Positions 25,658-35,162 of a stretch of 64,000 nt of DNA are shown piece after piece. Origin of the DNA: Dysgonomonas sp. Marseille-P4361. Its GTDB lineage: Bacteria > Bacteroidota > Bacteroidia > Bacteroidales > Dysgonomonadaceae. The position numbers and the translations under genes are program-made. The first letter of the stretch is position 1; each line of letters starts with the position of its first letter. The notes under the pieces are model-generated. The model had not been told where the DNA came from and ran no database searches. It saw nothing but the letters and a program-made list of their open reading frames with translations. The stretch covers positions 1 to 64,000 of the forward strand of contig NZ_OPYL01000007.1 in the NCBI RefSeq assembly GCF_900343125.1. The letters run 5' to 3'.

Positions 25658-27823
25658 ATGAAAAGAAACATTCTATGGGGAATTCTAGCCTCTATAATGC
25701 TAATCTCTAGTTGTTCTGTATCTACAACCGATAATTCGGATGCTATTGCGGGAAGATTAGTTGATTATGTTAATCCATTTTTAGGGACAGCCACTTTATG
25801 GGATAGTGTCGATCTGGGCTATACACCTACTCGTCGTACTTGGGGTGCTGAAGTTTTCCCCGGAACATCATTACCTAACGCTATGGTGCAGGTGAGTCCA
25901 ATGACTGAGTTTAGAAGTGGAGCTGGTTATCAATATGAAGATTCAATTATATATGGCTTTTCTCATACTAATAAAGGACATTGGAATCTGTGCCATTTAC
26001 CTATACTTCCAGTGTCTGGTAAGATTAATCACAAAGAGTACTATTCTCCATTCAATCATAGTAATGAGTCTGCTTCTCCTGGTTACTATCAAGTCTATTT
26101 AGAAAAATATGCTATAAATGCAGAATTAACATCTACATTAAGATGTGCTTTCCATAGATATACATATGATGGAGAATCTAACGCAAAGAAATTACTTGTT
26201 GATATTAGCTCTTCGAACGAAAGAGTTATAGATTATAAAATTGATAAAATAGATGACAATACTTTTGCCGGTTATCAACAGAATAGCGAGAAATTATATT
26301 TTTATGCAACTTCAAATCATAAGATTTCAAAACTGGATTCTATCAATAATGGGGAGAAAGTGTTGTCTGAACTCTCTTTTGAAAATCAGAATAATACGCC
26401 TTTAGAATTGAAGATAGGTTTCTCTTTTGTAAGTGTTGATAAGGCGAAAGAAAACTATGAAAAAGAGATTTCTGAAAAATCATTTGATCAAGTAAGACAA
26501 GATGCTAGTGATACATGGGAGGCTTTGCTTAGTAAAATAAAAATATCAGGAGGGACCGAAAAACAACAAAAGATTTTCTATTCTTCTCTTTATCGTTCTT
26601 TCTTATGGCCGGCTTTGCGAAGCGATGTAGATCAAGAATACACTGATATTAATGGTAAGAATGTAAACAACGGGTTTCATTATTATACAAATCCTTCGTT
26701 TTGGGATGACTATCGTAACAAATTGATTCTACTAGGAATGTTGTCTCCAAAGGTAGCTACTGATGTTATCAACTCATTGGTAGATAAAGGAGAGAAAAAA
26801 GGATTTATGCCTACTTTCTTCCACGGCGATCATGCTTCAACTTTCATTACTGGATCTTATTTAAGAGGATTACGTGATTTTGATGTACAAAAAGCCTATA
26901 AATTGATCTTGAAAAATGCAATGGAGGAAAATCCAAGCAGACCTCATATTCTTAAATATATTGAACTTGGCTATGTACCTGAGCAAGATCTGAAAAATCC
27001 TAAATTAGAAACAGTTGCAAATGCTGCAGTAACTAAGACTCAAGAGTATGCCTACGATGATTATGCTGTAGCTCTTCTCGCAAAAGAATTGGGAGATAAT
27101 ACAAATTATGAGAAGTTGATGAAACGAACATCAAATTATAAAAATGTATTTGACCCTTCGACTGGACATATGAGAGGAAAATTAGAGAATGGCGAATGGA
27201 TAAAAGACTTTGACCCACAAGTTCCATTTTACGAATATATGTATCGTGAGGCTAATGCTTGGCAATCTACATTCTTTGCTCCTCATGATCCTCAAGGTTT
27301 GATAGAACTCTTTGGGTCAAAAGAAAATTTTGAATCGAAATTAGATTCTCTTTTTACTATTCCTTGGAGGGGATATGAAGCTCATAATATGTCAGGCTTT
27401 ATAGGTCAATATTGCCATGGAAATCAACCAGATCATAACTTTCCACACCTTTATTATTTTATAGATAAACCAGAGAAATCACAGGTAATGCTAGATAGTT
27501 GTATGAATCATTTTTATGGAATGGGTAAATATGACTTGGCTTTATGTGGAATGGATGACGCAGGCGAAATGTCATCATGGTATGTACTCAATGCTATAGG
27601 TCTATATACATTCTCTCCGGCTGATCCTGAATATTTAGTAAGTGTCCCTCTATTTGACACTGTTACTCTAAGGCTTAATGATAAAGAGTTTAGAGTAGTT
27701 AAAACTAATAATAGTAGAAAGTTAGATAAGATACTTTATGACGGGAAACCTTTAAATGGTTTCTTCATTTCTCACGATCAAATATTAAAAGGTGAAAATA
27801 TAGAAGTTATAACAAAAGAATGA
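25658..27823 (+). CDS. GH92-family mannosidase/mannose-phosphodiesterase-like lipoprotein
   Basis: A 721-residue lipoprotein (lipobox LISSC, Cys19) of family GH92, calcium-dependent inverting exo-alpha-mannosidases. N-terminal beta-sandwich with VNPFLGT, FPGTSLPNAMVQVSP and GFSHTNKGHWNLCHLPILP; catalytic (alpha/alpha)6 domain with NPSFWDDYRN, MPTFFHGDHAS, WRGYEAHNMSGF and MDDAGEMSSWYVLNAIGLY. The strongly conserved GNEPxH, which carries the general-acid Glu in characterised alpha-1,2-mannosidases, reads GNQPDH here (Gln590, CAA at 27425-27427). The usual HxSGTG loop is also replaced by NKGHWN. A Glu-to-Gln change at the acid was reported for a GH92 enzyme cleaving mannose-1-phospho-6-mannose, so that activity is the best guess, fitting phosphomannan side chains. 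Confidence 0.88.
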   Translation: MKRNILWGILASIMLISSCSVSTTDNSDAIAGRLVDYVNPFLGTATLWDSVDLGYTPTRRTWGAEVFPGTSLPNAMVQVSPMTEFRSGAGYQYEDSIIYGFSHTNKGHWNLCHLPILPVSGKINHKEYYSPFNHSNESASPGYYQVYLEKYAINAELTSTLRCAFHRYTYDGESNAKKLLVDISSSNERVIDYKIDKIDDNTFAGYQQNSEKLYFYATSNHKISKLDSINNGEKVLSELSFENQNNTPLELKIGFSFVSVDKAKENYEKEISEKSFDQVRQDASDTWEALLSKIKISGGTEKQQKIFYSSLYRSFLWPALRSDVDQEYTDINGKNVNNGFHYYTNPSFWDDYRNKLILLGMLSPKVATDVINSLVDKGEKKGFMPTFFHGDHASTFITGSYLRGLRDFDVQKAYKLILKNAMEENPSRPHILKYIELGYVPEQDLKNPKLETVANAAVTKTQEYAYDDYAVALLAKELGDNTNYEKLMKRTSNYKNVFDPSTGHMRGKLENGEWIKDFDPQVPFYEYMYREANAWQSTFFAPHDPQGLIELFGSKENFESKLDSLFTIPWRGYEAHNMSGFIGQYCHGNQPDHNFPHLYYFIDKPEKSQVMLDSCMNHFYGMGKYDLALCGMDDAGEMSSWYVLNAIGLYTFSPADPEYLVSVPLFDTVTLRLNDKEFRVVKTNNSRKLDKILYDGKPLNGFFISHDQILKGENIEVITKE

Positions 27824-27933
27824 ATATCAGATAAAAAGAAAAACCATGTAAAAATCATTAAACCGAATTAGTCTCATAAATAGGCTATAAGAAACATTTA
27901 ATAAAACAAATAACATTAAAATTAATTTATGGT

Positions 27934-30900
27934 ATGATTAGAGAAAAGCACAAGACAGTTTTTGCCAGCTTGATATTATGCTTCCTTCTATTAGGAGGTG
28001 CAAATCTGGCAACTGCAAAAGCAGAAAGAAATCTTGGGAATCTCCATCAAGCCCCTGTTAATAAAGAAGTCACAGGTGTAGTGACTGATCCTAGCGGAGA
28101 ACCATTAATAGGAGTAAGTGTGGCAGTAAAAGGTTCCACTAACAGAACAATGACGGATATAGACGGAAAGTTTACTATATCTTGTTCGCCAAGTGATGTT
28201 CTAGAAATTACTTATATTGGATTTGAAAAATATGAAGTTCAGGTTGGAGCGTCGACAGAAATCAATGTAATTCTAAATGAAAAAACAGAGTTACTGGATG
28301 AAGTTATTGTGATTGGTTATGGTACAACAACTCGTAAAAAAGCAGTTGGTGCAGTAGACCAAATTAGATCTCAGGCGATAGAAAAACGTCCTGTAGCTAA
28401 TGTGTCTCAGGCTTTGCAAGGTGCATCTCCTAGTTTAATGATACAACAACGTAGCATGGATCCAAACTCAAATGATATAAATGTCAATATTCGAGGAATC
28501 TCTACAATGAACAAAAATGAGCCTCTTTTAGTTATTGATGGATTAGTTACTGAGTTTAGTAGTTTAAATAAACTCAATCCTTCTGATATAGAAAATGTAT
28601 CAGTATTGAAAGATGCAGGTACTGCTGCAATTTATGGATCAAGGTCAGCTAATGGGGTAATTCTTGTTACTACAAAGAAAGGACAGAAAAATCAAGGACC
28701 AACTGTTCGTGTAAATACGCAAGTTGGACTTCAAGACCCGAATGTCCTTTTTGAGGCTGTTGATGGATATCAAAATGCAACCTTGAAGAATCTAGCTTTA
28801 ACGAATGTAGGCTCTAACCCTCAGTTTACACCAGAACAAATTAGGGACTTATACAATCATAGAAGCGAAGAATCATGGCATATACATCAAATATTAGAAA
28901 CAGCAGTTCAACAAAATTATAATATCAATGTATCTGGAGGTAGTAATAATACTACTTATATGTTTTCTGGAGCATTTTTTGATCAAGAAAGTAACTTTGT
29001 TGGAAATTATGGAATAACAAGATACAACTTGAGATCTAATATTACTACAGAGTACGGTAGATTTAAATTTTCTTCTATTTTAGCATATACGAGAAATAAT
29101 AATACTTCAAGCACTGCAGGAAGTGCTATTATTAACTCTACTCGTATTCCTCCTTACTATTATTATAAGATGCAGGCTGATAATGGAAAATATCTAGTTA
29201 ATGATGTTATTACAGATCAAAATCCATTAGGAGAGTTGAGAGATGGAGGTTATACCAAGCACGATAATGACTATGTTAATGTTAATTTAAATGTAGACTT
29301 TAAAATACTTGATGGCTTGACATTACGTGGAGTCGTTGGGGCTGATATTTATTCGGATCATCGTTTTATTAGAAGAAAACAAGTCCCTTTATATGCAAAT
29401 GCAGATGCTATAAAACCTTTAGTTTATGTAAATGCAGAAAGAAATACAGAAGACTATAATTATAAGGCATACCTACTAAATTATCAGTTATTATTGGATT
29501 ATAATAAAAGCTTTGGTAATCATCGAGTATATGGATTAATAGGCGCAACAAATGAGTCAAAGACTAGTAGAAATAATGAAATTAAACTTAAATATACAGA
29601 TCCTATTTTAGGCACTCCTACTACAGATACAGAAATTGATGAAAATGGAAGCAGAGTGTCGCCTCAAGGAACAGAAGAAAGAAGTTTGACTTCGATTCTC
29701 GGACGTGCAGGTTATGATTTTGCAGATAAGTATTATGCTGAGTTTAGTTTCAGATATGATGGATCTTCAGTGTTTCCTAAAGAGAATAGATGGGCTTTCT
29801 ATCCTTCTGCATCATTAGGTTGGCGTATGTCAGAAGAATCTTTTATGGAAAAATACAGGAATAATATTGGAGACTTGAAAGTCAGAGGATCTTATGGCGT
29901 TCTTGGAAATCAGGGGATTGCACCGTATCAATATCTGACAAGATATTCTGTTGCGACTAATGCCTACGGATTTAATAATAAAGGTGTTTCTGGAGCAGGA
30001 TTTACTTATGGAAATAAAGACTTGAAATGGGAATCATCTCATGTGCTAAATATTGGTCTAGATGCTGCATTTTTAAAGAATGCATTAACTGTTAATTTAG
30101 ATTATTTCTATAAAACAACAAAAGATATCCTTATTAAACCGGAAACGCCAACTGCATTTGGAACAGAATTGAGTGATGCTAATGCAGTAGAAATGAGAAA
30201 TCAAGGTTGGGAAATTACAGCTAATTATTATCTCAAGACAGGAGCTTTCAAACATAATTTTATGCTGAATGTTGGAGATAGTTGGAACAAAGTAACTAAG
30301 TTTATTGGAAATGAACAGATTTCTACAAGTGATAATATTAGTAAAATAATTAGAGTAGGTTTACCTCTTAATGTATATTATGGTTTTAAAAAAGAAGGAT
30401 ATTTCCAAAGTGTAGAAGAAATTGAAACATCGGCTCTGCCAGTAGGTACATCTGCATCTGATTTAAAACCAGGAGACATTAAATATATTGATAGAAATGG
30501 AGATGGAGTAATTGATTCAAAGGACCGTTATGTGTTAGGAAATGCTTTCCCTAGGTACACTTTTGCATTCAACTATGATGTAGAATATAAAGGTTTCACT
30601 TTCGGAATGTTTTGGCAAGGTGTAGGGAAGAGAGATATGATGATTCGAGGAGAATTAGTTGAACCTTTTCACGAAAATTATTCTTATGTAATCTATAAAC
30701 ATCAATTAGACTATTGGACTCCTACCAACACCAACTCAACTTGGCCAAGATTAACAGCTGCTGGAGCTACCTCTACTCAGAATAATTATCAAAAGAGTTC
30801 TGATCTATACCTGTTCGATGGGAAATATCTTCGTTTGAGAAATATTCAAGTAGGTTATACATTGCCATCTACTATAACCAAAAAAGTAGGTATGGAAAGA

Positions 30901-31065
30901 GTTCATTTTTATGTAAATGCAGAAAATCTATTCACATTAAGTAAAAACTCTTTTGTTGATCCGGAAAGCTCTGAGTTTAACTCTAATATGTCGGGTAATG
31001 CCAACAGTGCAAGAAATTATCCAATGTTAAAATATTATGGTTTAGGACTTGAAATTCAATTCTAA
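27934..31065 (+). CDS. SusC-family TonB-linked outer-membrane transporter of the mannan PUL
   Basis: A 1043-residue transporter, partner of the SusD protein that follows by 15 bases. Signal peptide at about 1-30; carboxypeptidase-like domain at 45-125 (VTGVVTDPSGEPLIGVSVAV); TonB-box-like LLDEVIVIGYGTTTRKKAVGAV; plug with VNIRGISTMNKNEPLLVIDGL and AIYGSRSANGVILVTTKKGQ; barrel ending YYGLGLEIQF. No STN domain, consistent with control by the HTCS rather than by an ECF/anti-sigma pair. Expected to import alpha-manno-oligosaccharides cut at the surface. Confidence 0.92.
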   Translation: MIREKHKTVFASLILCFLLLGGANLATAKAERNLGNLHQAPVNKEVTGVVTDPSGEPLIGVSVAVKGSTNRTMTDIDGKFTISCSPSDVLEITYIGFEKYEVQVGASTEINVILNEKTELLDEVIVIGYGTTTRKKAVGAVDQIRSQAIEKRPVANVSQALQGASPSLMIQQRSMDPNSNDINVNIRGISTMNKNEPLLVIDGLVTEFSSLNKLNPSDIENVSVLKDAGTAAIYGSRSANGVILVTTKKGQKNQGPTVRVNTQVGLQDPNVLFEAVDGYQNATLKNLALTNVGSNPQFTPEQIRDLYNHRSEESWHIHQILETAVQQNYNINVSGGSNNTTYMFSGAFFDQESNFVGNYGITRYNLRSNITTEYGRFKFSSILAYTRNNNTSSTAGSAIINSTRIPPYYYYKMQADNGKYLVNDVITDQNPLGELRDGGYTKHDNDYVNVNLNVDFKILDGLTLRGVVGADIYSDHRFIRRKQVPLYANADAIKPLVYVNAERNTEDYNYKAYLLNYQLLLDYNKSFGNHRVYGLIGATNESKTSRNNEIKLKYTDPILGTPTTDTEIDENGSRVSPQGTEERSLTSILGRAGYDFADKYYAEFSFRYDGSSVFPKENRWAFYPSASLGWRMSEESFMEKYRNNIGDLKVRGSYGVLGNQGIAPYQYLTRYSVATNAYGFNNKGVSGAGFTYGNKDLKWESSHVLNIGLDAAFLKNALTVNLDYFYKTTKDILIKPETPTAFGTELSDANAVEMRNQGWEITANYYLKTGAFKHNFMLNVGDSWNKVTKFIGNEQISTSDNISKIIRVGLPLNVYYGFKKEGYFQSVEEIETSALPVGTSASDLKPGDIKYIDRNGDGVIDSKDRYVLGNAFPRYTFAFNYDVEYKGFTFGMFWQGVGKRDMMIRGELVEPFHENYSYVIYKHQLDYWTPTNTNSTWPRLTAAGATSTQNNYQKSSDLYLFDGKYLRLRNIQVGYTLPSTITKKVGMERVHFYVNAENLFTLSKNSFVDPESSEFNSNMSGNANSARNYPMLKYYGLGLEIQF

Positions 31066-31080
31066 AAGAAAGTAGTTAAT

Positions 31081-32703
31081 ATGAAAAAAATAAATATAAA
31101 GAGTATTCTATTATGTTGTGTAGCATCCTTATTATTGCATAGCTGTAATGATATGGATCCAGTACCAACAAATGAATATACAGATGCTACATTCTGGCAA
31201 TCTGTAAGCAATGCCGAGCAAATTGTAAACATGGCTTATAACCAAATGTATTCGGCAGATAAAATGTGGAACGACGAAGCTCTGAGTGACAATGTATTCG
31301 AAGGAAGATCTAATACAGCTCAGAGAACTATACGAAATGGTACAGCAGAACCTTCTTTAGGTATATTTGCAAGCGAATGGAAATGGGCTTATGAAGGAAT
31401 TAAGACTAGTCATATCTTTTTAGAATTTGTAGATCTTGTTCCTGACATGGATGAAAGCTTAAGAGAGCAAAGAAAAGCCGAGATTCGTTTTATCAGGGCT
31501 TTCTTATATTTCCGATTGGTGAATTTCTATGGCGATGTTCCATTCTTTACAAAGGATATAACATTAGAAGAGTCTAAAACAATCTCTAGAACGCCTAAGG
31601 CTGAGATTTTATCATTCATTCATGCAGAATTAGATGAAATCATGAACATCCTTCCTAATAAATCGAAGCTTTCAGCTGATGATAATGGGCGTATAACTAA
31701 AGCGGCGGCTTCCGCATTACAAGCCAGAGCTTATTTATATGAAGGAAATTGGGATAAGGTTATCACTTATTGTGAAAATATCATGAACAATTCATCTGAG
31801 TTTGGATCTTATGGATTGTTTGAAGACTATGCTGGATTATTTTTAGCTAAGAATGAATATAATAAAGAAGTGATTCTGGATTATGGATATGTACCATCCT
31901 TAAAAACATGGAGTAAATTTTACGACATGGCTCCACTGTCAGCAGGTGCACGTTTAAATGCCCTTGCTCCACTTCAAAGTCTTATCGATAATTATATAAT
32001 GTTAGACGGCTCAACTTACAATCCTGCTTCAGTTCAAAGTCCTTACAAAGATCGTGATCCTCGTATGGCAGCAACAGTTGTATATCACGGAGGTACATGG
32101 ACTCATTTTGATGGTAAAGACAAGGTCGTATATATTCAACCGAAATCTACTCCTGAGGGCGAAACTAATGTAGATGAGTATGTAAGTGCAAGCTCTAACT
32201 CTACATCGACAGGATACTATTGTAAAAAATACTATGATATGGATGCTACCTCTACTTTTGGAGCAGGATTGAATATAATAATGTTCCGTTATGCAGACAT
32301 CCTATTAATGTATGCAGAGGCTAAGTTTGAAAAAGGAGAGTTTAATAAAACAGTTTGGGATCAAACAATTAAACCTATCAGAGAAAGAGCCGGATTTACA
32401 GCTTCTAAAGCATTGCAATATCCAACACTTTCTCCAGATGCAATGAGGAAATTGATTCGTAACGAAAGAAGAAGCGAACTAGCTTTGGAAGGATTGAGAT
32501 ATTATGATATAGTTCGTTGGAAAGCAGGAAAAGAGTACCTAGACGGATATGTTTATGGGGCTAAGTTTGCTAATAATAATACATCTCACATACGTCTTGA
32601 TAAGAGACAGTTTAATGACAGAGACTACCTGTGGGCTGTTCCTCAATCTCAAATTGACTTAAATCCGAATTTGAAGCCAAACAATCCGGGTTACGCTAAC
32701 TAA
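31081..32703 (+). CDS. SusD-family glycan-binding lipoprotein of the mannan PUL
   Basis: A 540-residue surface lipoprotein with lipobox LLLHSC (Cys22) followed by NDMDP. Family marks: EIRFIRAFLYFRLVNFYGDVPFF (about 140-162), KAAASALQARAYLYEGNWDKVI, IMFRYADILLMYAEAKFEKGEF, LIRNERRSELALEGLRYYDIVRW and the closing LWAVPQSQIDLNPNLKPN. It lids the SusC barrel and captures oligosaccharides. It sits between SusC and the SusE-like gene. Confidence 0.92.
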   Translation: MKKINIKSILLCCVASLLLHSCNDMDPVPTNEYTDATFWQSVSNAEQIVNMAYNQMYSADKMWNDEALSDNVFEGRSNTAQRTIRNGTAEPSLGIFASEWKWAYEGIKTSHIFLEFVDLVPDMDESLREQRKAEIRFIRAFLYFRLVNFYGDVPFFTKDITLEESKTISRTPKAEILSFIHAELDEIMNILPNKSKLSADDNGRITKAAASALQARAYLYEGNWDKVITYCENIMNNSSEFGSYGLFEDYAGLFLAKNEYNKEVILDYGYVPSLKTWSKFYDMAPLSAGARLNALAPLQSLIDNYIMLDGSTYNPASVQSPYKDRDPRMAATVVYHGGTWTHFDGKDKVVYIQPKSTPEGETNVDEYVSASSNSTSTGYYCKKYYDMDATSTFGAGLNIIMFRYADILLMYAEAKFEKGEFNKTVWDQTIKPIRERAGFTASKALQYPTLSPDAMRKLIRNERRSELALEGLRYYDIVRWKAGKEYLDGYVYGAKFANNNTSHIRLDKRQFNDRDYLWAVPQSQIDLNPNLKPNNPGYAN

Positions 32704-32738
32704 TATATTTTATACTAATAAAAACAAGTAAATGAATT

Positions 32739-33890
32739 ATGAAAACAATATATAAATTTTTAAGCCTTATTCTTATTGTTTCATTGAGTTTGGTTTCGTG
32801 TGGAACTGACGATATGAACTATTCGGATGCTCAAGTAACAGCAGTAAAAAAATTATATGAGCCATCAGATAACAGAAGTGTAAAACTTATTAGTTCTGCA
32901 ACAGCTTCTCTCTATTTCGAATGGGAAGCAGTGAAAGTAGAAGATAGTGGTTCTGCTCTTTATGAAGTGATTTTTGATAAAGCTGGAGGCGATTTTTCTA
33001 ATCCGGTATACAGAGTAGTGGCAGATAATGGAGGTTATGTAAATGCTGCAACTATTTCGCATAAAACATTAAATTCTATTGCTACAAAAGCAGGAATAGG
33101 AATAGGTGAAACTGGAGAATTGATTTGGACAGTTGTCTCTTCAAGAGGTCTTAATCAAATGATGGCTGAAGAAAAACGTTCATTAACAGTTACTACGCTA
33201 GAAGGTTTTGCTGAAATTCCGGATGAAGTATTCATTACAGGAGAAGCTACAGAAACAGGAACTAACTTGGGCGAAGCTCTACCTCTTAAGTTAGCAGCAG
33301 CAGGAGAGTTTGAAGTATATACAAAATTAGAAGCAGGAAAAACATACTATTTTATTGATAGAAAAGCTGATAATGCAAGAATATTCTATTCCGAAAATGG
33401 AGTTAGATTACTTGAAGCAGAAGCTGGAACAGAAGGTGCTATTACTCCTAAGAAAACAGGCGTTTATAGAGTTAACTTAGACTTTAATGTGGCAACTATC
33501 TCTTGTACAGAGATCACTTCTATGGGATTATTCTTCAGCCCAGACAATAAAGTTTTATGGGATCTATCTTATAAAGGTAAAGGTGTTTGGGAAGGTAAAG
33601 GTAAAGTAACCTTTAAACAAGAAAGCTGGGGTAGAGACGAACGTTACAAATTCCAAATGGAAACTATCGATGGCTCAGGAAAAGCTCAAACAGTGCAATG
33701 GGGTCCAACAATTTCGGGCTTGGACAGCCGTCCTACAGGAACAGAAGACTACTTCTTTATGAAATTAGCTCCTACTGTATCACAATGGGATAATAAATGG
33801 AAATTTGTGGCTGAGGTAGATGGTAAAGAAACTACTATTACAATCTATCTACAAGGAAATAGCCAATATCGTCACGAAGTTAAATTTTAA
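32739..33890 (+). CDS. SusE/SusF-like surface glycan-binding lipoprotein
   Basis: A 383-residue lipoprotein (lipobox SLVSC, Cys21, then GTDD). The N-terminal 130 residues form an Ig-like SusE domain (LISSATASLYFEWEAVKVEDSGSALYEVIFD), and the rest is two starch-binding-module-like beta domains (VFITGEATETGTNLGEALPLK; GLFFSPDNKVLWDLSYKGKGVWEGKG). Such proteins retain polysaccharide on the cell surface. Substrate is taken from context: alpha-mannan. It lies 35 bases after SusD. Confidence 0.8.
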   Translation: MKTIYKFLSLILIVSLSLVSCGTDDMNYSDAQVTAVKKLYEPSDNRSVKLISSATASLYFEWEAVKVEDSGSALYEVIFDKAGGDFSNPVYRVVADNGGYVNAATISHKTLNSIATKAGIGIGETGELIWTVVSSRGLNQMMAEEKRSLTVTTLEGFAEIPDEVFITGEATETGTNLGEALPLKLAAAGEFEVYTKLEAGKTYYFIDRKADNARIFYSENGVRLLEAEAGTEGAITPKKTGVYRVNLDFNVATISCTEITSMGLFFSPDNKVLWDLSYKGKGVWEGKGKVTFKQESWGRDERYKFQMETIDGSGKAQTVQWGPTISGLDSRPTGTEDYFFMKLAPTVSQWDNKWKFVAEVDGKETTITIYLQGNSQYRHEVKF

Positions 33891-33895
33891 TTAAA

Positions 33896-33933
33896 TGCAG
33901 CTATTCAGATATTTGAATATCTGGATAGCTGCA
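33896..33933 (+). promoter_or_regulatory. Long hairpin between the SusE-like and GH76 genes
   Basis: A 17-base stem (33896-33912 with 33917-33933) closed by the loop TTGA, with one G-U wobble and otherwise perfect. It starts 5 bases after the SusE-like stop and ends 15 bases before the GH76 start. No U-run follows immediately, so it looks like an RNA-processing or stability element, or a partial attenuator. Confidence 0.6.
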
Positions 33934-33948
33934 ATAAACTATAGTTTT

Positions 33949-35073
33949 ATGAGAAAAATATTATTATTAACTATATTGAGTATATGTCTCTTCTCTTGTG
34001 ACAATTACGAAGATGTATATATATACGATGAAGGACAAGAAACAAACTGGGATGAAGCAGCCAACCTTGCAACAGATGCTCTTATAAAAGATTTTTGGAA
34101 TGAAGCCGGATACTTTAACTATGGCAGCAATGGTTATGATGAAGGATTCCAATACTGGCCAAATGCGCATGCTATGGATGTATTGGTTGATGCTTTTGAA
34201 CGTACAAAAGACAGTAAATATAGTGCCTATTTTGACAAGTGGTTTGCCGGTATCAAAGTGAAAAATGGAGGAAGCTATTTTAATGAGTTCTATGACGATA
34301 TGGAATGGAATGGCTTAACTTTCTTACGTCTCTATAATGCAACAAATGACGAAAAATATCTGACAGCAGCAAAAGAAGTATGGGCTGATATTGCTAAAGG
34401 TTGGAATGAGGAATATGCTGGTGGTGGTGTTGCCTGGAGAAAGAGTGAGCCATATAGCAAAAATGCATGTTCGAACGGACCGGCTAGTATTATGGCAGCA
34501 AGACTTTATAATATAACAAAAGATGAAGCTTATAAAGAGTGGGCTTTGAAAATTTATGAGTGGGAAAAGAATATGTTGTTTGAAAGAGGTACTGGTGCTA
34601 TCTATGATAATATAGATGGACGTACGGATGCGATAAATGATGTTAATCTTACTTATAATCAAGGTACATTTGTAGGAGCTGCAGTAGAGTTGTACAAAAT
34701 AACTGGTGATGAGGCTTATCTAAATGATGCTCAAAAAGCTAGTAATTTTACTATATCTAAATTGATAGATACTAGCAACAATATTCTACGTAATGAAGGA
34801 ACAGGAGATAATGCCCTTTTCAAAGGTATATTTATCAGATATTTCTATAAATTAATACAAGAGGAAAACTTAAACGAAGCATATAAGACTAAGTTTATCT
34901 CTTTCTTGAAAAATAATGCAACTTCTGTATGGACAAAAGGATGCTTCACTGAAGTTTATCTGTTTGGTCCAGCATGGAATGAAATTCCGGTAGGCGAGTC
35001 TCAATTAACAGCGCAGGCAAGTGCATGTATGTTGATCGAAGCAAGAGCTGCATTAGCAGAATACCTTAAGTAA
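33949..35073 (+). CDS. GH76 endo-alpha-1,6-mannanase-like lipoprotein
   Basis: A 374-residue lipoprotein. The upstream in-frame codons (from 33895) belong to the hairpin; ATG 33949 is chosen because it begins a clean lipoprotein signal peptide with lipobox CLFSC followed by DNYED. (alpha/alpha)6 barrel features of GH76: YDDMEWNGLTFLRLYNAT with the catalytic Asp pair (about 104-105), GGVAWRK, NACSNGPASIMAARLYNITKDEAY, LTYNQGTFVGAAVELYKITGDEAYLNDA. GH76 enzymes cut the alpha-1,6 backbone of yeast mannan, which with GH92 defines the probable target of the locus. It is the last gene before a terminator. Confidence 0.9.
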   Translation: MRKILLLTILSICLFSCDNYEDVYIYDEGQETNWDEAANLATDALIKDFWNEAGYFNYGSNGYDEGFQYWPNAHAMDVLVDAFERTKDSKYSAYFDKWFAGIKVKNGGSYFNEFYDDMEWNGLTFLRLYNATNDEKYLTAAKEVWADIAKGWNEEYAGGGVAWRKSEPYSKNACSNGPASIMAARLYNITKDEAYKEWALKIYEWEKNMLFERGTGAIYDNIDGRTDAINDVNLTYNQGTFVGAAVELYKITGDEAYLNDAQKASNFTISKLIDTSNNILRNEGTGDNALFKGIFIRYFYKLIQEENLNEAYKTKFISFLKNNATSVWTKGCFTEVYLFGPAWNEIPVGESQLTAQASACMLIEARAALAEYLK

Positions 35074-35099
35074 TAGGTATAAATAAAGATTGTTTGAAG

Positions 35100-35136
35100 A
35101 AATAGAGGTGTCTGTGTAAGATACCTCTATTTTACT
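35100..35136. terminator. Terminator of the mannan PUL
   Basis: AAATAGAGGTGTC and GATACCTCTATTT pair over 13 bases (one G-U) around a 7-base loop, followed by T-rich sequence. It separates GH76 from the converging protease gene. Confidence 0.8.
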
Positions 35137-35162
35137 TTAGTAGACCTCTTCTTTTGATTATT

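Noticed and set aside
33895-33948. Upstream start for the GH76 gene
   Set aside because: These codons encode the intergenic hairpin; the lipoprotein signal peptide begins at ATG 33949.
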